NCBI RefSeq assembly: GCF_000423585.1
Contig: NZ_AUIG01000022.1
Location: 1 to 64,000, forward strand
DNA: 64,000 nt
Source: Salinimicrobium xinjiangense DSM 19287
GTDB taxonomy: Bacteria; Bacteroidota; Bacteroidia; Flavobacteriales; Flavobacteriaceae
Direction of reading: 5' to 3'
Positions 42,081-52,171 of the stretch are shown piece by piece. A model generated the notes under the pieces. The model was not told the DNA's origin. It did no database searches and saw only the letters and a list, made by a program, of their open reading frames with translations. Position numbers and translations under genes: made by a program. Each line of letters starts with the position of its first letter. Positions within the stretch are counted from its first letter, which is position 1.

Positions 42081-43052
42081 ATGAGCGAAACCAGAGAACG
42101 TATTAAATGCCTTATCATTGGCTCCGGACCCGCAGGATACACTGCGGCTATATATGCAGCAAGAGCAGATCTTCACCCTGTGATGTACACAGGTCTTGAA
42201 CCGGGAGGACAGTTGACAACGACTACCGAAGTTGATAATTTCCCCGGGTATCCCGAAGGTATTGATGGTCCTGCTTTAATGATCGATCTTCAAAAGCAGG
42301 CTGAAAGATTTGGAACCCAGGTTAGAATGGGAATGGTGACAGAGGTTCAATTCAGTAAAGAAACAGGAGGTATACACGAAGTTTGTGTAGATAATTCAAC
42401 CTGGATAGAAGCAGAGACAGTGATCATTTCCACCGGGGCAACTGCAAAATATCTGGGACTTCCCAGTGAGCAGCGCTTGAGAGGCGGCGGAGTTTCTGCT
42501 TGTGCAGTATGTGACGGATTTTTCTACAAAGGTCAGGAAGTAGCTATAGTTGGAGGAGGAGATACTGCTGCCGAAGAGGCCACATATCTTGCAAATATTT
42601 GTACCAAAGTGACCATGCTGGTAAGGAAAGATGAATTAAAAGCTTCCAAAGCAATGCAGCATCGGGTTTTCAATACAAAAAACATTGACTTGAGATTTAA
42701 TACCGAAGTTGATGAGGTGTTGGGAGAGCAGGTAGTGGAAGGTCTTAGAATGGTAAATAATAAAACCGGAGAGAAAGAAGAGATCAAGATCACCGGACTT
42801 TTTATAGCCATAGGACATAAGCCCAATACAGAGATATTTAAAGATCAGCTGGATATGGACAGTACCGGTTATTTGATCACAAAAGGCAAAAGCACGAAAA
42901 CAAATCTTCCCGGCGTATTTGCATCCGGAGATGTACAGGATAAAGAATACAGGCAGGCAATAACTGCTGCAGGTACAGGATGTATGGCGGCACTGGATGC
43001 GGAGAGATATCTTGCGACGGTGGAAAGCAGCGAAGAAGTTGAAGCTAAATAA
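42081..43052 (+). CDS. trxB: Thioredoxin reductase
   Basis: TrxB uses NADPH and FAD to reduce thioredoxin in the cytoplasm. The start is the ATG at 42081 (MSETRERIKCLIIGSGPAG), giving 323 aa; an upstream ATG 90 bp before is not supported because the FAD motif GSGPAGYTAAIYAARA should be near the N-terminus. Redox motif ACAVCDG holds C141-x-x-C144, the NADPH motif is VAIVGGGDTAAEEATYL, and ASGDVQDKEYRQAITAAGTG closes the FAD site. It ends at a strong bidirectional terminator. Confidence 0.95.
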   Translation: MSETRERIKCLIIGSGPAGYTAAIYAARADLHPVMYTGLEPGGQLTTTTEVDNFPGYPEGIDGPALMIDLQKQAERFGTQVRMGMVTEVQFSKETGGIHEVCVDNSTWIEAETVIISTGATAKYLGLPSEQRLRGGGVSACAVCDGFFYKGQEVAIVGGGDTAAEEATYLANICTKVTMLVRKDELKASKAMQHRVFNTKNIDLRFNTEVDEVLGEQVVEGLRMVNNKTGEKEEIKITGLFIAIGHKPNTEIFKDQLDMDSTGYLITKGKSTKTNLPGVFASGDVQDKEYRQAITAAGTGCMAALDAERYLATVESSEEVEAK

Positions 43053-43071
43053 AGAAAAACATATTTCATAA

Positions 43072-43109
43072 AAAAGAGAAGGCTGCCAATTACGGCAGCC
43101 TTCTCTTTT
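43072..43109. terminator. Bidirectional terminator between trxB and the PspC operon
   Basis: AAAAGAGAAGGCTGCC (43072-43087) pairs perfectly with GGCAGCCTTCTCTTTT (43094-43109) over a 6-nt loop. T runs follow on both strands, so it serves trxB and the convergent small gene. Confidence 0.92.
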
Positions 43110-43121
43110 GTTTAACTAATC

Positions 43122-43262
43122 CTAATCACAATCTTCGGAGGAGGAAACACCGGCAACCTGTTCCTGTGGATCTGCCTTTTCCGAATTTTCGTTCTTCACT
43201 TCTTCTGTAGACATAAGTACAGAAAAAAATGCGGCAATGATAACTTCGATCAAAACACTCAT
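43122..43262 (-). CDS. 46-aa protein coupled to the PspC-domain gene
   Basis: The ATG at 43260-43262 shares its A with the TAA stop of the PspC gene (TAATG), a coupling arrangement. The product is 46 aa: a short hydrophobic helix (VLIEVIIAAFFSVLM) and a charged, Glu-rich tail ending SSSEDCD. It would be a tiny membrane-anchored protein, cytoplasmic or periplasmic tail unknown. It may be an accessory to the PspC protein; that is inference from position. Confidence 0.65.
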   Translation of the reverse strand: MSVLIEVIIAAFFSVLMSTEEVKNENSEKADPQEQVAGVSSSEDCD

Positions 43263-44962
43263 TATATTGATGTTGTATCGGTTTCAGTAGGGGCAACAGG
43301 TTCTGAAGACCCGGAAGGCTCCTGAGATCTTTCTTCTCCTGATTCCCACCCGGTATCACTATCCCAGTTATCTTCAGATTCACTCCAGGGGTCCTCTTCT
43401 TCTGCAGGACAGTCAAGACACTCTGTTCCTCCCCTGGTAATCTTCAAATATCTTTCCTCATCTCCATTGAGTAAGATATCACCATAATAATCTGCATTAC
43501 GATGAAAGGAGTAAGTATTATCTGCTGCATAAAGCACAGACCCTACAGGCATGAACAGAGTTACCTGCACTCTTTGGTCTCTGTATTTATTTTCGGGGTC
43601 TGTGATTAATAAACCGCTAAGCTCCAGTCTGCCATTGGAAAATCGCGTTGCATAATTGATATCCTGTGCCCTTGTACGCGCGTCTTCATAATTTTTTCCT
43701 TCGGCATGTTTGATCACTTCCAGCCTTGCAACAGAATCTGAGGTTGATTTAACCAGCAACTGCACATTCTGAGACCAGATCACTTTTCTGTCGTTTTCAT
43801 CATAGTTGATATTAAGATTTCCAGAGCGATAAGGAGTAGAATTCAACTGCGGATCTCCGAACATAGAAACATATAAAGTGTCATTAGCGGTCACCGGAAT
43901 TGTTTCTGTAGTCCTTACCTCTCCATCAAAGGCCCGTTCTGTAGCTTCCTGAATTCCGAAGAAAATGAGACCAAGAACAGAAATTATCCAAAGAGCCAGT
44001 AGAACCAGTTTTGCAGTTCTTCCTATTGACCGCAGATTCTTTACAAGAAGTTTTAATCCAAGAATAAAAAGGAAGAAGAACGGAATACCTAATGCAAAGA
44101 ATGCGAGTATTGAAATGATCCAGATGCTGTCGGTTCCCGGACCTGCAATTTCGATAAAATCTGTCCAGGGTGCTTCAATAATCCCAAAGGTGCCAATAGA
44201 AAACAAACCTATAAACAAACCAATAAGTGTAGTTCCTGCTATTAGCAAGAGGAAGATACCGATAAGTTTCACAAAAAGCTTTAATATGAACATAACAACA
44301 TCGCCCACGGCAGTTGCAGCAGAACTGGCTCCCGCCCGTGCTTTATAGCCGTACTTTTCATAGTTGATGTCCTTCATCTTTCCGGAAACATCGTCAAAGC
44401 TCTCCCTTATCTTTTTTTCTATATTGCTTATGGTAACCTCTTCTCCGCGCATGGCCAGTTTATCGGCCGTGGTTTTGGCTTCAGGAACAAAGATCCAGAG
44501 AGCAATGTAAATTAATATGAAAGCACCGGTTGAGAATATTGTGAGCAGGATCCAGAGAATTCTTAGCCAGAGGGCATCAATCCCGGTGTAATGGGCAAGC
44601 CCTGAAGATACACCACCCAGATAGCTGTGCTCTGTATCGCGGAAAAGTTTTTTACCCCTGGTTTTTTTATAGACCGGCTCATCTTCATAAATTTCTTCAT
44701 CCAGCATATAATCTTCGGGTTGACCCATAACCGAAATTACCTCGTCTACCTCCTTTACAGTAATTACCTGTCTTTCAGATTTGATCTTTTCTGTAAATAA
44801 TTCGGCTATACGGGCTTCAATATCATGAATGATCTCTTCCTGTCCTGTGGTGTTGGTTAGAGACCGCTTTATAGCTTCAAGATAATGCTGTAGCCGGGCA
44901 TATGCGTCTTCATCAATATGAAAGAATACGCCGGCAAGGTTTATATTAACTGTCTTATTCAT
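43262..44962 (-). CDS. PspC-domain envelope protein
   Basis: This 566-aa protein starts with a conserved head (VNINLAGVFFHIDEDAYARL; EEIIHDIEARIAELF; EVDEVISVMGQPEDYM), then a PspC domain (about residues 100-165: LGGVSSGLAHYTGIDALWLR, then ILIYIALWIFVPE), followed by four more membrane helices (about 205-330) and a large periplasmic beta-rich domain ending in an acidic, Trp-rich tail. PspC domains respond to envelope stress. It is second in a PadR-PspC-46-aa operon, overlapping the PadR gene by 8 bp. It is a regulated membrane sensor, ligand unknown. Confidence 0.88.
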   Translation of the reverse strand: MNKTVNINLAGVFFHIDEDAYARLQHYLEAIKRSLTNTTGQEEIIHDIEARIAELFTEKIKSERQVITVKEVDEVISVMGQPEDYMLDEEIYEDEPVYKKTRGKKLFRDTEHSYLGGVSSGLAHYTGIDALWLRILWILLTIFSTGAFILIYIALWIFVPEAKTTADKLAMRGEEVTISNIEKKIRESFDDVSGKMKDINYEKYGYKARAGASSAATAVGDVVMFILKLFVKLIGIFLLLIAGTTLIGLFIGLFSIGTFGIIEAPWTDFIEIAGPGTDSIWIISILAFFALGIPFFFLFILGLKLLVKNLRSIGRTAKLVLLALWIISVLGLIFFGIQEATERAFDGEVRTTETIPVTANDTLYVSMFGDPQLNSTPYRSGNLNINYDENDRKVIWSQNVQLLVKSTSDSVARLEVIKHAEGKNYEDARTRAQDINYATRFSNGRLELSGLLITDPENKYRDQRVQVTLFMPVGSVLYAADNTYSFHRNADYYGDILLNGDEERYLKITRGGTECLDCPAEEEDPWSESEDNWDSDTGWESGEERSQEPSGSSEPVAPTETDTTSI

Positions 44963-45299
44963 GATTTTTAGGTTTTTGGGTAGTTACTATAGTTACTGCA
45001 GTTTGCAGTTCATCCCAGGTATGGGTGAGCTCTTTTAAGAAAATTTTGCCGGTTTCGGTCAGGCCATAATATTTTCTTGGAGGTCCACTGGTGGATTCCT
45101 CCCAGCGATAGTTGAGCAATCCCGCATTCTTGAGGCGTGTGAGTAAGGGATAGATCGTGCCTTCCACCACCAGTAATTTTGCGCTTTTTAATGTGTCCAG
45201 AATTTCGGCTACGTATGCATCATTGTCTTTTAATACAGACAAAATACAGTACTCCAAAACACCTTTGCGCATCTGGGCCTTTGTGTTTTCAATCTTCAT
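44955..45299 (-). CDS. PadR-family transcriptional regulator
   Basis: This 114-aa protein is a short PadR winged helix: MRKGVLEYCILSVLKDNDAY, AEILDTLKSAKLLVVEGTIY, PLLTRLKNAGLLNYRW, then EESTSGPPRKYYGLTETG. PadR dimers repress genes for envelope or detoxification functions until bound by ligand. It overlaps the PspC gene by 8 bp and leads the operon, so it most likely controls that operon. DNA just upstream (45301-45375) is rich in TTGATTGATTGATGAT words. Confidence 0.88.
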   Translation of the reverse strand: MKIENTKAQMRKGVLEYCILSVLKDNDAYVAEILDTLKSAKLLVVEGTIYPLLTRLKNAGLLNYRWEESTSGPPRKYYGLTETGKIFLKELTHTWDELQTAVTIVTTQKPKNHE

Positions 45300-45375
45300 A
45301 GTGTTGGGTTTTGAATGTTGTTGATGTGTTCATTTTTTGATTGATTGATGATATGATGATGGTTAATGTTGATTG

Positions 45376-45900
45376 TTATAAATGAGATCCTTCTTCTTCC
45401 GGATCTTCAGATTTGAAATTGGTCTCTGCCAGTTCTCCACGGGCATTTAAAAAGTTAATGCTAAGAGGGTAATTATAAAGTTTTCCTTCTCCTGCCCTTA
45501 TAGTAGCCGAGACTGTGGCGTATATGAAGAGCACAAATAAGCTGAGCAACAGGAGGAGCATTATCATAATATAAATTATTACAGGAGTAGCCTCTAGAGG
45601 ATTTCCTATCCATTGCTGATGATCATTCATGTAAAAAGAACCTTCAAAATTCATGCTGAGGCCAAGAATGATTGCTCCTGCCACTCCTAACATAATGAGG
45701 AAAAAAGTGTAGAGGAAGAGACTTATCTGGAAATTCAGGGCCTGTTTTCCATGCTCGTTTACAAATGGATCATTCTTTTTTGCAGTCCAGAATATCAACG
45801 GAAAAATAAAATTTCCGAAGGGAAAGAAGAGCATTGTAAAGGTAGACAGATGGATTAAGGCTGCTACCGTTTTGTCGTGATTTACTGTTTGATTAGTCAT
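45376..45900 (-). CDS. DUF4870 membrane protein
   Basis: This 174-aa protein has four hydrophobic segments and the DUF4870/Tic20-like pattern: KTVAALIHLSTFTMLFFPFG, FIFPLIFWTAKKNDPFVNEH, GKQALNFQISLFLY. It is an inner-membrane protein of unknown function. It lies 76 bp upstream of the PadR-PspC operon on the same strand and may be cotranscribed with it. A good promoter lies just before its start. Confidence 0.85.
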   Translation of the reverse strand: MTNQTVNHDKTVAALIHLSTFTMLFFPFGNFIFPLIFWTAKKNDPFVNEHGKQALNFQISLFLYTFFLIMLGVAGAIILGLSMNFEGSFYMNDHQQWIGNPLEATPVIIYIMIMLLLLLSLFVLFIYATVSATIRAGEGKLYNYPLSINFLNARGELAETNFKSEDPEEEGSHL

Positions 45901-45920
45901 TGTTGATTGATTTTCTTATG

Positions 45921-45953
45921 CAAATATATATCTAAAGGATGGTATTATGCAAA
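45921..45953 (-). promoter_or_regulatory. Promoter of the DUF4870 gene
   Basis: On the minus strand TATATTTG (45921-45928) matches TAnnTTTG exactly, 20 bp before the start codon. A TTTG (45950-45953) lies 21 bp upstream, close to the expected -33 spacing. Confidence 0.65.
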
Positions 45954-46045
45954 ACAAAGTACTATATTTTTTTACTGAAGTAATAAAATTTAACATTTTA
46001 GCATCTTGGAAATTTTAAATACTTTTAGAAAAATCTTTATTTCTT

Positions 46046-46498
46046 ATGAACATTTCCCCGCAAAAACTGAATTCTTTTTTAATGTTTAAATTACCGAGTG
46101 CCTGGTTTTGCGGCGTACGGGTGAAAGAAATAAATGATACTAATTGTGTTACCGGGGTTCGGCACAGTTGGATAAATCAAAATCCCTTCAATTCCCTGTA
46201 TTTTGCTGTACAGGCGATGGCAGCCGAATTAAGTACGGGGGCTCTTGTTATGACAGCAATAAGAAGATCGGGAAAGCCTGTTTCAATGTTGGTTGCCCAG
46301 AATAAAGCTCATTTCACTAAAAAAGCTACCGGTAAGATCACTTTCATCTGTAACGATGGAAATCTGATAAATTCGGCTATAGCAGAAACATTAAAAACCG
46401 GAGAGGGGCAGGCCTTCTGGATGAAATCCCGCGGAGTGAACGAACAGGGACAGGAGGTATCTGTCTTTGAATTTGAATGGACGATTAAGGCCAAGTGA
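46046..46498 (+). CDS. DUF4442 hotdog-fold thioesterase-like protein
   Basis: This 150-aa protein has the DUF4442 pattern: KLPSAWFCGVRVKEINDTNC, RHSWINQNPFNSLYFAVQAM, AAELSTGALVMTAI, then CNDGNLINSAIAETLKTGEG. The family has a hotdog fold like acyl-CoA thioesterases; the acceptor is unknown. The TGA stop codon is also the first three bases of a 28-unit heptad tract that runs to the next ATG. Confidence 0.85.
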   Translation: MNISPQKLNSFLMFKLPSAWFCGVRVKEINDTNCVTGVRHSWINQNPFNSLYFAVQAMAAELSTGALVMTAIRRSGKPVSMLVAQNKAHFTKKATGKITFICNDGNLINSAIAETLKTGEGQAFWMKSRGVNEQGQEVSVFEFEWTIKAK

Positions 46499-46691
46499 TC
46501 AGTGATCAGTGGTCAGTGATCAGAAAAAAGTATGCGGTGCGCAGTAATTAGTAGGCAGTAATATTGTAATACTCAAAGATCAGTTATCAGTTGACCCGCA
46601 ACTCGCAACCCGAAACTCGTATCCTGGAACCTGGAACCTGGAACCTTAAACCTTAAACCTTAAACCTTGAATTTTAAACCTTTAAAGTATG
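46496..46691. repeat. Heptad-repeat tract E: exactly 28 heptads from stop to start codon
   Basis: The 196 bp from the TGA stop at 46496 to the last base of the ATG at 46689-46691 split without remainder into 28 seven-mers: TGATCAG x2, TGGTCAG, TGATCAG, AAAAAAG, TATGCGG, TGCGCAG, TAATTAG, TAGGCAG ... TCCTGGA, ACCTGGA x2, ACCTTAA x3, ACCTTGA, ATTTTAA, ACCTTTA, AAGTATG. The first words match the reverse strand of tract D. It holds no gene. TAATATTG (46559-46566) is one base from a -7 element. Confidence 0.92.
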
Positions 46692-47489
46692 AACGCACAT
46701 GAAATAGATTATGAGATCTTCGGAGAGGAGATGCAGTATGTGGAACTGGAGCTTGATCCACAGGAGGCGGTAATTGCCGAAGCCGGAAACTTTATGATGA
46801 TGGATAATGGGATCAAGATGGATACTATATTTGGAGATGGATCCAAACAGAATGAAGGCTTCCTGGGAAAAGTCCTTGGGGCAGGGAAGAGGTTACTCAC
46901 AGGGGAAAGCCTGTTTATGACTATTTTCAGTAATCAGGTGCAGGGAAAAAAGAAAATAAGTTTTGCATCTCCTTATCCCGGTAAGGTGATTCCCCTAAAT
47001 CTTACCGAATTCGGAGGGAAATTCATTTGCCAGAAAGATGCTTTCCTGTGTGCTGCCAAAGGAGTATCAATAGGGGTAGAATTCAGTAAAAGACTGGGCC
47101 GGGGATTCTTTGGAGGAGAAGGATTTATTATGCAGAAACTTGAAGGGGATGGGATGGCCTTTGTTCATTCGGGTGGTACCACAGCCAAAAAGATTTTGGG
47201 ACCGGGTGAAAAACTAAAAGTGGACACAGGATGTATTATTGGTTTCACTAAAGAAGTTGATTACGATATCGAATTTATAGGAGGTATTAAAAACAGCCTT
47301 TTTGGAGGGGAAGGTTTGTTCTACGCAACCCTCACGGGGCCGGGAACTGTCTATATACAATCCCTTCCCTTTAGCCGGCTTGCAGGGAGAATTCTTGCCG
47401 CTGCACCACAGGGCGGAGGTAAGGATAAAGGTGAGGGAAGCATCCTTGGCGGACTCGGAAATATGGTCCAGGGAGATAACCGATTTTAG
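46689..47489 (+). CDS. AIM24/TIGR00266-family protein
   Basis: This 266-aa soluble protein follows the TIGR00266 pattern: [69 protein letters not shown], then [18 protein letters not shown] and [19 protein letters not shown]. It forms a beta-rich fold related to mitochondrial AIM24 and tryptophan-RNA-binding attenuator-like proteins. The role is unknown. Its upstream region consists entirely of heptad tract E. Confidence 0.9.
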   Translation: MNAHEIDYEIFGEEMQYVELELDPQEAVIAEAGNFMMMDNGIKMDTIFGDGSKQNEGFLGKVLGAGKRLLTGESLFMTIFSNQVQGKKKISFASPYPGKVIPLNLTEFGGKFICQKDAFLCAAKGVSIGVEFSKRLGRGFFGGEGFIMQKLEGDGMAFVHSGGTTAKKILGPGEKLKVDTGCIIGFTKEVDYDIEFIGGIKNSLFGGEGLFYATLTGPGTVYIQSLPFSRLAGRILAAAPQGGGKDKGEGSILGGLGNMVQGDNRF

Positions 47490-47621
47490 GTGTGTTAAAT
47501 TAGGTGTTTCTATAGCCAGTTTTAAAAAATATTCTTATTTTTAATGCACTAACGAAAACGATTTCGCTTATTGATAACCATTACTTTTTACTAACCCAGG
47601 TTATTATTTATTTTACAAACT

Positions 47622-47819
47622 ATGGCAAGAGCGATGTTTGAATACACCAAAACTGTTTTACATAAAGTAAGTTTTGATGTTACACTTTTCTGCAAGGAGG
47701 TAAAAAAAGCACTTCAACGATTATTACCATATGAAATTGAAGAACTTAAGCTTTACATTTTCTCCCTTATAAGGCAGAATCCCGAACTAAATCAGTGTCT
47801 AATTTATCTAAATCCTTAA
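47622..47819 (+). CDS. Small conserved protein of unknown function
   Basis: This 65-aa product begins MARAMFEYTKTVLHKVSFD and continues LFCKEVKKALQRLLPYEIEE, a mainly helical small protein with two Cys. I recall near-identical small proteins in other flavobacteria, but no function. It is followed by a strong terminator, which supports a real transcript. Confidence 0.65.
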   Translation: MARAMFEYTKTVLHKVSFDVTLFCKEVKKALQRLLPYEIEELKLYIFSLIRQNPELNQCLIYLNP

Positions 47820-47821
47820 AT

Positions 47822-47851
47822 AAAAAGAGCGGCTTTCGAGCCGCTCTTTTT
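47822..47851. terminator. Bidirectional terminator between the 65-aa gene and oxyR
   Basis: AAAAAGAGCGGCT pairs perfectly with AGCCGCTCTTTTT over a TTCG tetraloop. It serves the plus-strand gene and, on the minus strand, oxyR. Confidence 0.92.
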
Positions 47852-47876
47852 AAATCAGTATCCCTTAAATCTTATC

Positions 47877-48818
47877 TTATTTGTGGACGGGGCTTACAAT
47901 TTTGACATTCTGGTAGGCAATTGCACCTTTTATGACTCCCGAGATGGTTTGTCTCAGGGCCTCCACAATTTGCATTTTTAATTCACTTTTGTTGTAGATC
48001 AGGCTAACTTCCCTGGCCGGATTAGGCTCAACAAACATCCTGATATTTTTTTGTTCACTGTCCTTCATATCCAGAGTATGTAAGTAGGGTAAAAGCGTCA
48101 TTCCGAGACCTTCATTAGCCAGTTTGATCATGGTCTCAAAGCTTCCGGTTTCTAATTGAAAATTCTCATGCTCTCCTGTAGGACGGGATGCCTTGCACAG
48201 ATTTAATATTCCGTCTTTGAAACAATGTCCGTCTTCCAGAAGCAAAATATCATCCAGGTCCAGTTCATCCACTTCTATTTTCTTTTTATTGTGTAGCCTG
48301 TGGCCCGGCGGGATGTACCCAACAAAAGGCTCATAATATAAAACCTGTTCTTTAATATTAGGAAGATCAAGTGGTGTGGCAGCAATGGCGGCATCGAGGT
48401 GTCCATCCTGTAGCTTTTCTATGATAGCTTCGGTATGTAACTCTTCTATCTTAAGTTTAACTTTTGGATACCTTTTAATAAAGGCACTCAGAAACATTGG
48501 TAATAATGTAGGCATTACTGTAGGAATGACTCCAAGACGAAATAAGCCTCCTACGAAGCCTTTTTGTTGATCTACAATATCTTTGATCCTGTCACTTTCA
48601 TTGACAATATTTCGTGCCTGCTGCACTATTTTTCTTCCTGTTTCAGTCAGCTCAATGGGCTTCTTACTGCGATCAAAGATCAAAACATCCAGCTCTTCCT
48701 CAAGTTTTTGAATTTGCATACTTAGAGTAGGTTGGGTTACAAAAACTTTTTGAGCAGCTTTTGTGAAATTCTGATGTTCGGCTACAGCCAGAACGTAGTG
48801 TAATTGGGTGATCGTCAT
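47877..48818 (-). CDS. oxyR: Hydrogen-peroxide-sensing LysR regulator OxyR
   Basis: This 313-aa LysR regulator activates peroxide-defence genes. The winged helix is at residues 1-60 (TQLHYVLAVAEHQNFTKAAQ, VTQPTLSMQIQKLEEEL). The effector domain has the redox pair at the same numbers as E. coli OxyR, C199 and C208 (EDGHCFKDGILNLCKA), so a disulfide switch is expected. LANEGLGMTLLPYLHTL closes the domain. It is monocistronic, with a -7 element 21 bp before the start. Confidence 0.93.
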   Translation of the reverse strand: MTITQLHYVLAVAEHQNFTKAAQKVFVTQPTLSMQIQKLEEELDVLIFDRSKKPIELTETGRKIVQQARNIVNESDRIKDIVDQQKGFVGGLFRLGVIPTVMPTLLPMFLSAFIKRYPKVKLKIEELHTEAIIEKLQDGHLDAAIAATPLDLPNIKEQVLYYEPFVGYIPPGHRLHNKKKIEVDELDLDDILLLEDGHCFKDGILNLCKASRPTGEHENFQLETGSFETMIKLANEGLGMTLLPYLHTLDMKDSEQKNIRMFVEPNPAREVSLIYNKSELKMQIVEALRQTISGVIKGAIAYQNVKIVSPVHK

Positions 48819-48838
48819 TGATAATTTTTTCGGAACTG

Positions 48839-48846
48839 CAAAAGTA
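48839..48846 (-). promoter_or_regulatory. -7 promoter element of oxyR
   Basis: On the minus strand TACTTTTG matches TAnnTTTG exactly, 20 bp before the oxyR start. Confidence 0.55.
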
Positions 48847-48896
48847 TATATTTTTTCTATTGAAAGATAGAATTAAAAGGAGTTTATCTATTGGTT

Positions 48897-49303
48897 TTAA
48901 AAACGAATTTCAAGTTCCTGCGGATTTTGCCCCAGAGAAAATTTGGACTCTTCCCACCCGGGAGGTCCAAAATTCAGAGCATTATTTGTAGCTCCATAAT
49001 CCTCTACCGGCATTCCCTGCCCGTTAGAATCAATTGTTCCATTTCCATTTTTGTCATGAACCGCAATTACCCCGTAGATTCCGGGAGCCAGATCTTCAAA
49101 AATGACAGTAGCTACACCATTTGATATTGCTGAGGTTTTTGAAGCCAGCGAAGGAGCTACCATAAAAGTTTGCTGATCAAAAAGGCTGAAAATAACGTTT
49201 CCTTCGTCTGAAGAGGCATTTGTAACCTTAACACTTAAAGTAGTTGTCTGTGCGCCTGCAAGGCTGCTTAAAAACAGAAAAAATAAAAGTAATTGTTATT
49301 CAT
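48897..49303 (-). pseudogene. DUF2141 gene with a one-base frameshift in the signal peptide
   Basis: The frame that ends at 48897 encodes a good DUF2141 domain (VATVIFEDLAPGIYGVIAVH, DKNGNGTIDSNGQGMP, ALNFGPPGWEESKFSLG) and continues upstream without stop through TTLSVKVTNASSDEGNVIF and a signal peptide (LLLFFLFLSSLAGAQ), but has no start codon in frame. The only suitable ATG (49301-49303, ATGAATAACAATTA) is in another frame. One extra A (ATGAATAAACAATTA) would give MNKQLLLFFLFLSSLAGAQ. So a single-base deletion or a sequencing error breaks it. An internal ATG at 49163 would lack the signal. The intact product would be about 136 aa, secreted. Confidence 0.75.
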
Positions 49304-49369
49304 CCTATTTATAAGTAGTTGGTTAAAGAACCAATTAAGTACTTTTTTGAATGGAAAGCAGAAAAAGAA

Positions 49370-49392
49370 AAAGCCGGAAAAGATCCGGCTTT
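49370..49392 (-). terminator. Terminator of icd
   Basis: AAAGCCGGA (49370-49378) pairs with TCCGGCTTT (49384-49392) over 5 nt, followed on the minus strand by a T-rich run. Confidence 0.82.
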
Positions 49393-49413
49393 CATTTTTA
49401 ACTGTTTTGTTTT

Positions 49414-51651
<2,238 letters not shown>

Positions 51652-51743
51652 TTATTTTAAAAGGATTTGCAATTTACCATTTTAAAAGGTCTTTTCACAG
51701 TAGATTTTATAGAAGATAGGGGAGGAAAGCTGCCAAAAAGCAC

Positions 51744-51780
51744 AAAAAAAGCCATTTCACTATTTGCATAATGAAATGGC
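51744..51780 (-). terminator. Hairpin with minus-strand T run, upstream of icd
   Basis: GCCATTTCA (51751-51759) pairs with TGAAATGGC (51772-51780). On the minus strand seven T follow, so it looks like an intrinsic terminator. Since rplS already has a terminator at 52126, it would end a separate transcript that starts between 51860 and 52120, or it would attenuate icd. Confidence 0.6.
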
Positions 51781-51785
51781 TCTAA

Positions 51786-51860
51786 TGAAATAACAATTCT
51801 TTGCTGAACTTTGACATTCTCAAGTGAAATCTATCATTTCACAAGCAAGTTGTTATTTCA
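51786..51860. repeat. Long stem with internal hairpin (ATTTCA motifs) upstream of icd
   Basis: TGAAATAACAA (51786-51796) pairs with TTGTTATTTCA (51850-51860). Inside lies the perfect hairpin GTGAAAT-ctatc-ATTTCAC (51824-51842). Together with the neighbouring terminator-like hairpin, the motif ATTTCA/TGAAAT occurs six times in about 110 bp. It may be a small RNA or a mobile-element remnant. Confidence 0.55.
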
Positions 51861-52125
51861 TCTGGATCAATTACATGTCCCAAAAGAGTGTGTGTAAATG
51901 ATCCAAAACGTTTTTACCGAATTAAACCAACTATGTGTTGCATATTGTTATTCAAAAAGGTAAAAACTTATGTAAAGACCTTAGCTCTACATTGAGTTTA
52001 GAAGAAGAATTCCTTTCGACACTCTATAACTTTTAAACTCTATTAAATTTAAGAAAATTAAATTTAATGCACAACTTATATCACATCAATTAGTTATAAA
52101 TATATCTTAAAATTATAAACATAAA
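51861..52125. other. AT-rich intergenic region between icd and rplS
   Basis: No gene is seen. The sequence is AT-rich with ATTAAATTTAAGAAAATTAA near 52043. On the minus strand TACCTTTT (near 51961) is one base from a -7 element and could start the postulated small RNA. Confidence 0.4.
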
Positions 52126-52150
52126 AAAAGCCTCATTTAATGAGGCTTTT
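52126..52150 (-). terminator. Terminator of rplS
   Basis: AAAAGCCTCAT pairs with ATGAGGCTTTT over a 3-nt loop, with a T run after it on the minus strand, 22 bp after the rplS stop. Confidence 0.88.
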
Positions 52151-52171
52151 GAGATGGTATTTTTGAAAAAA

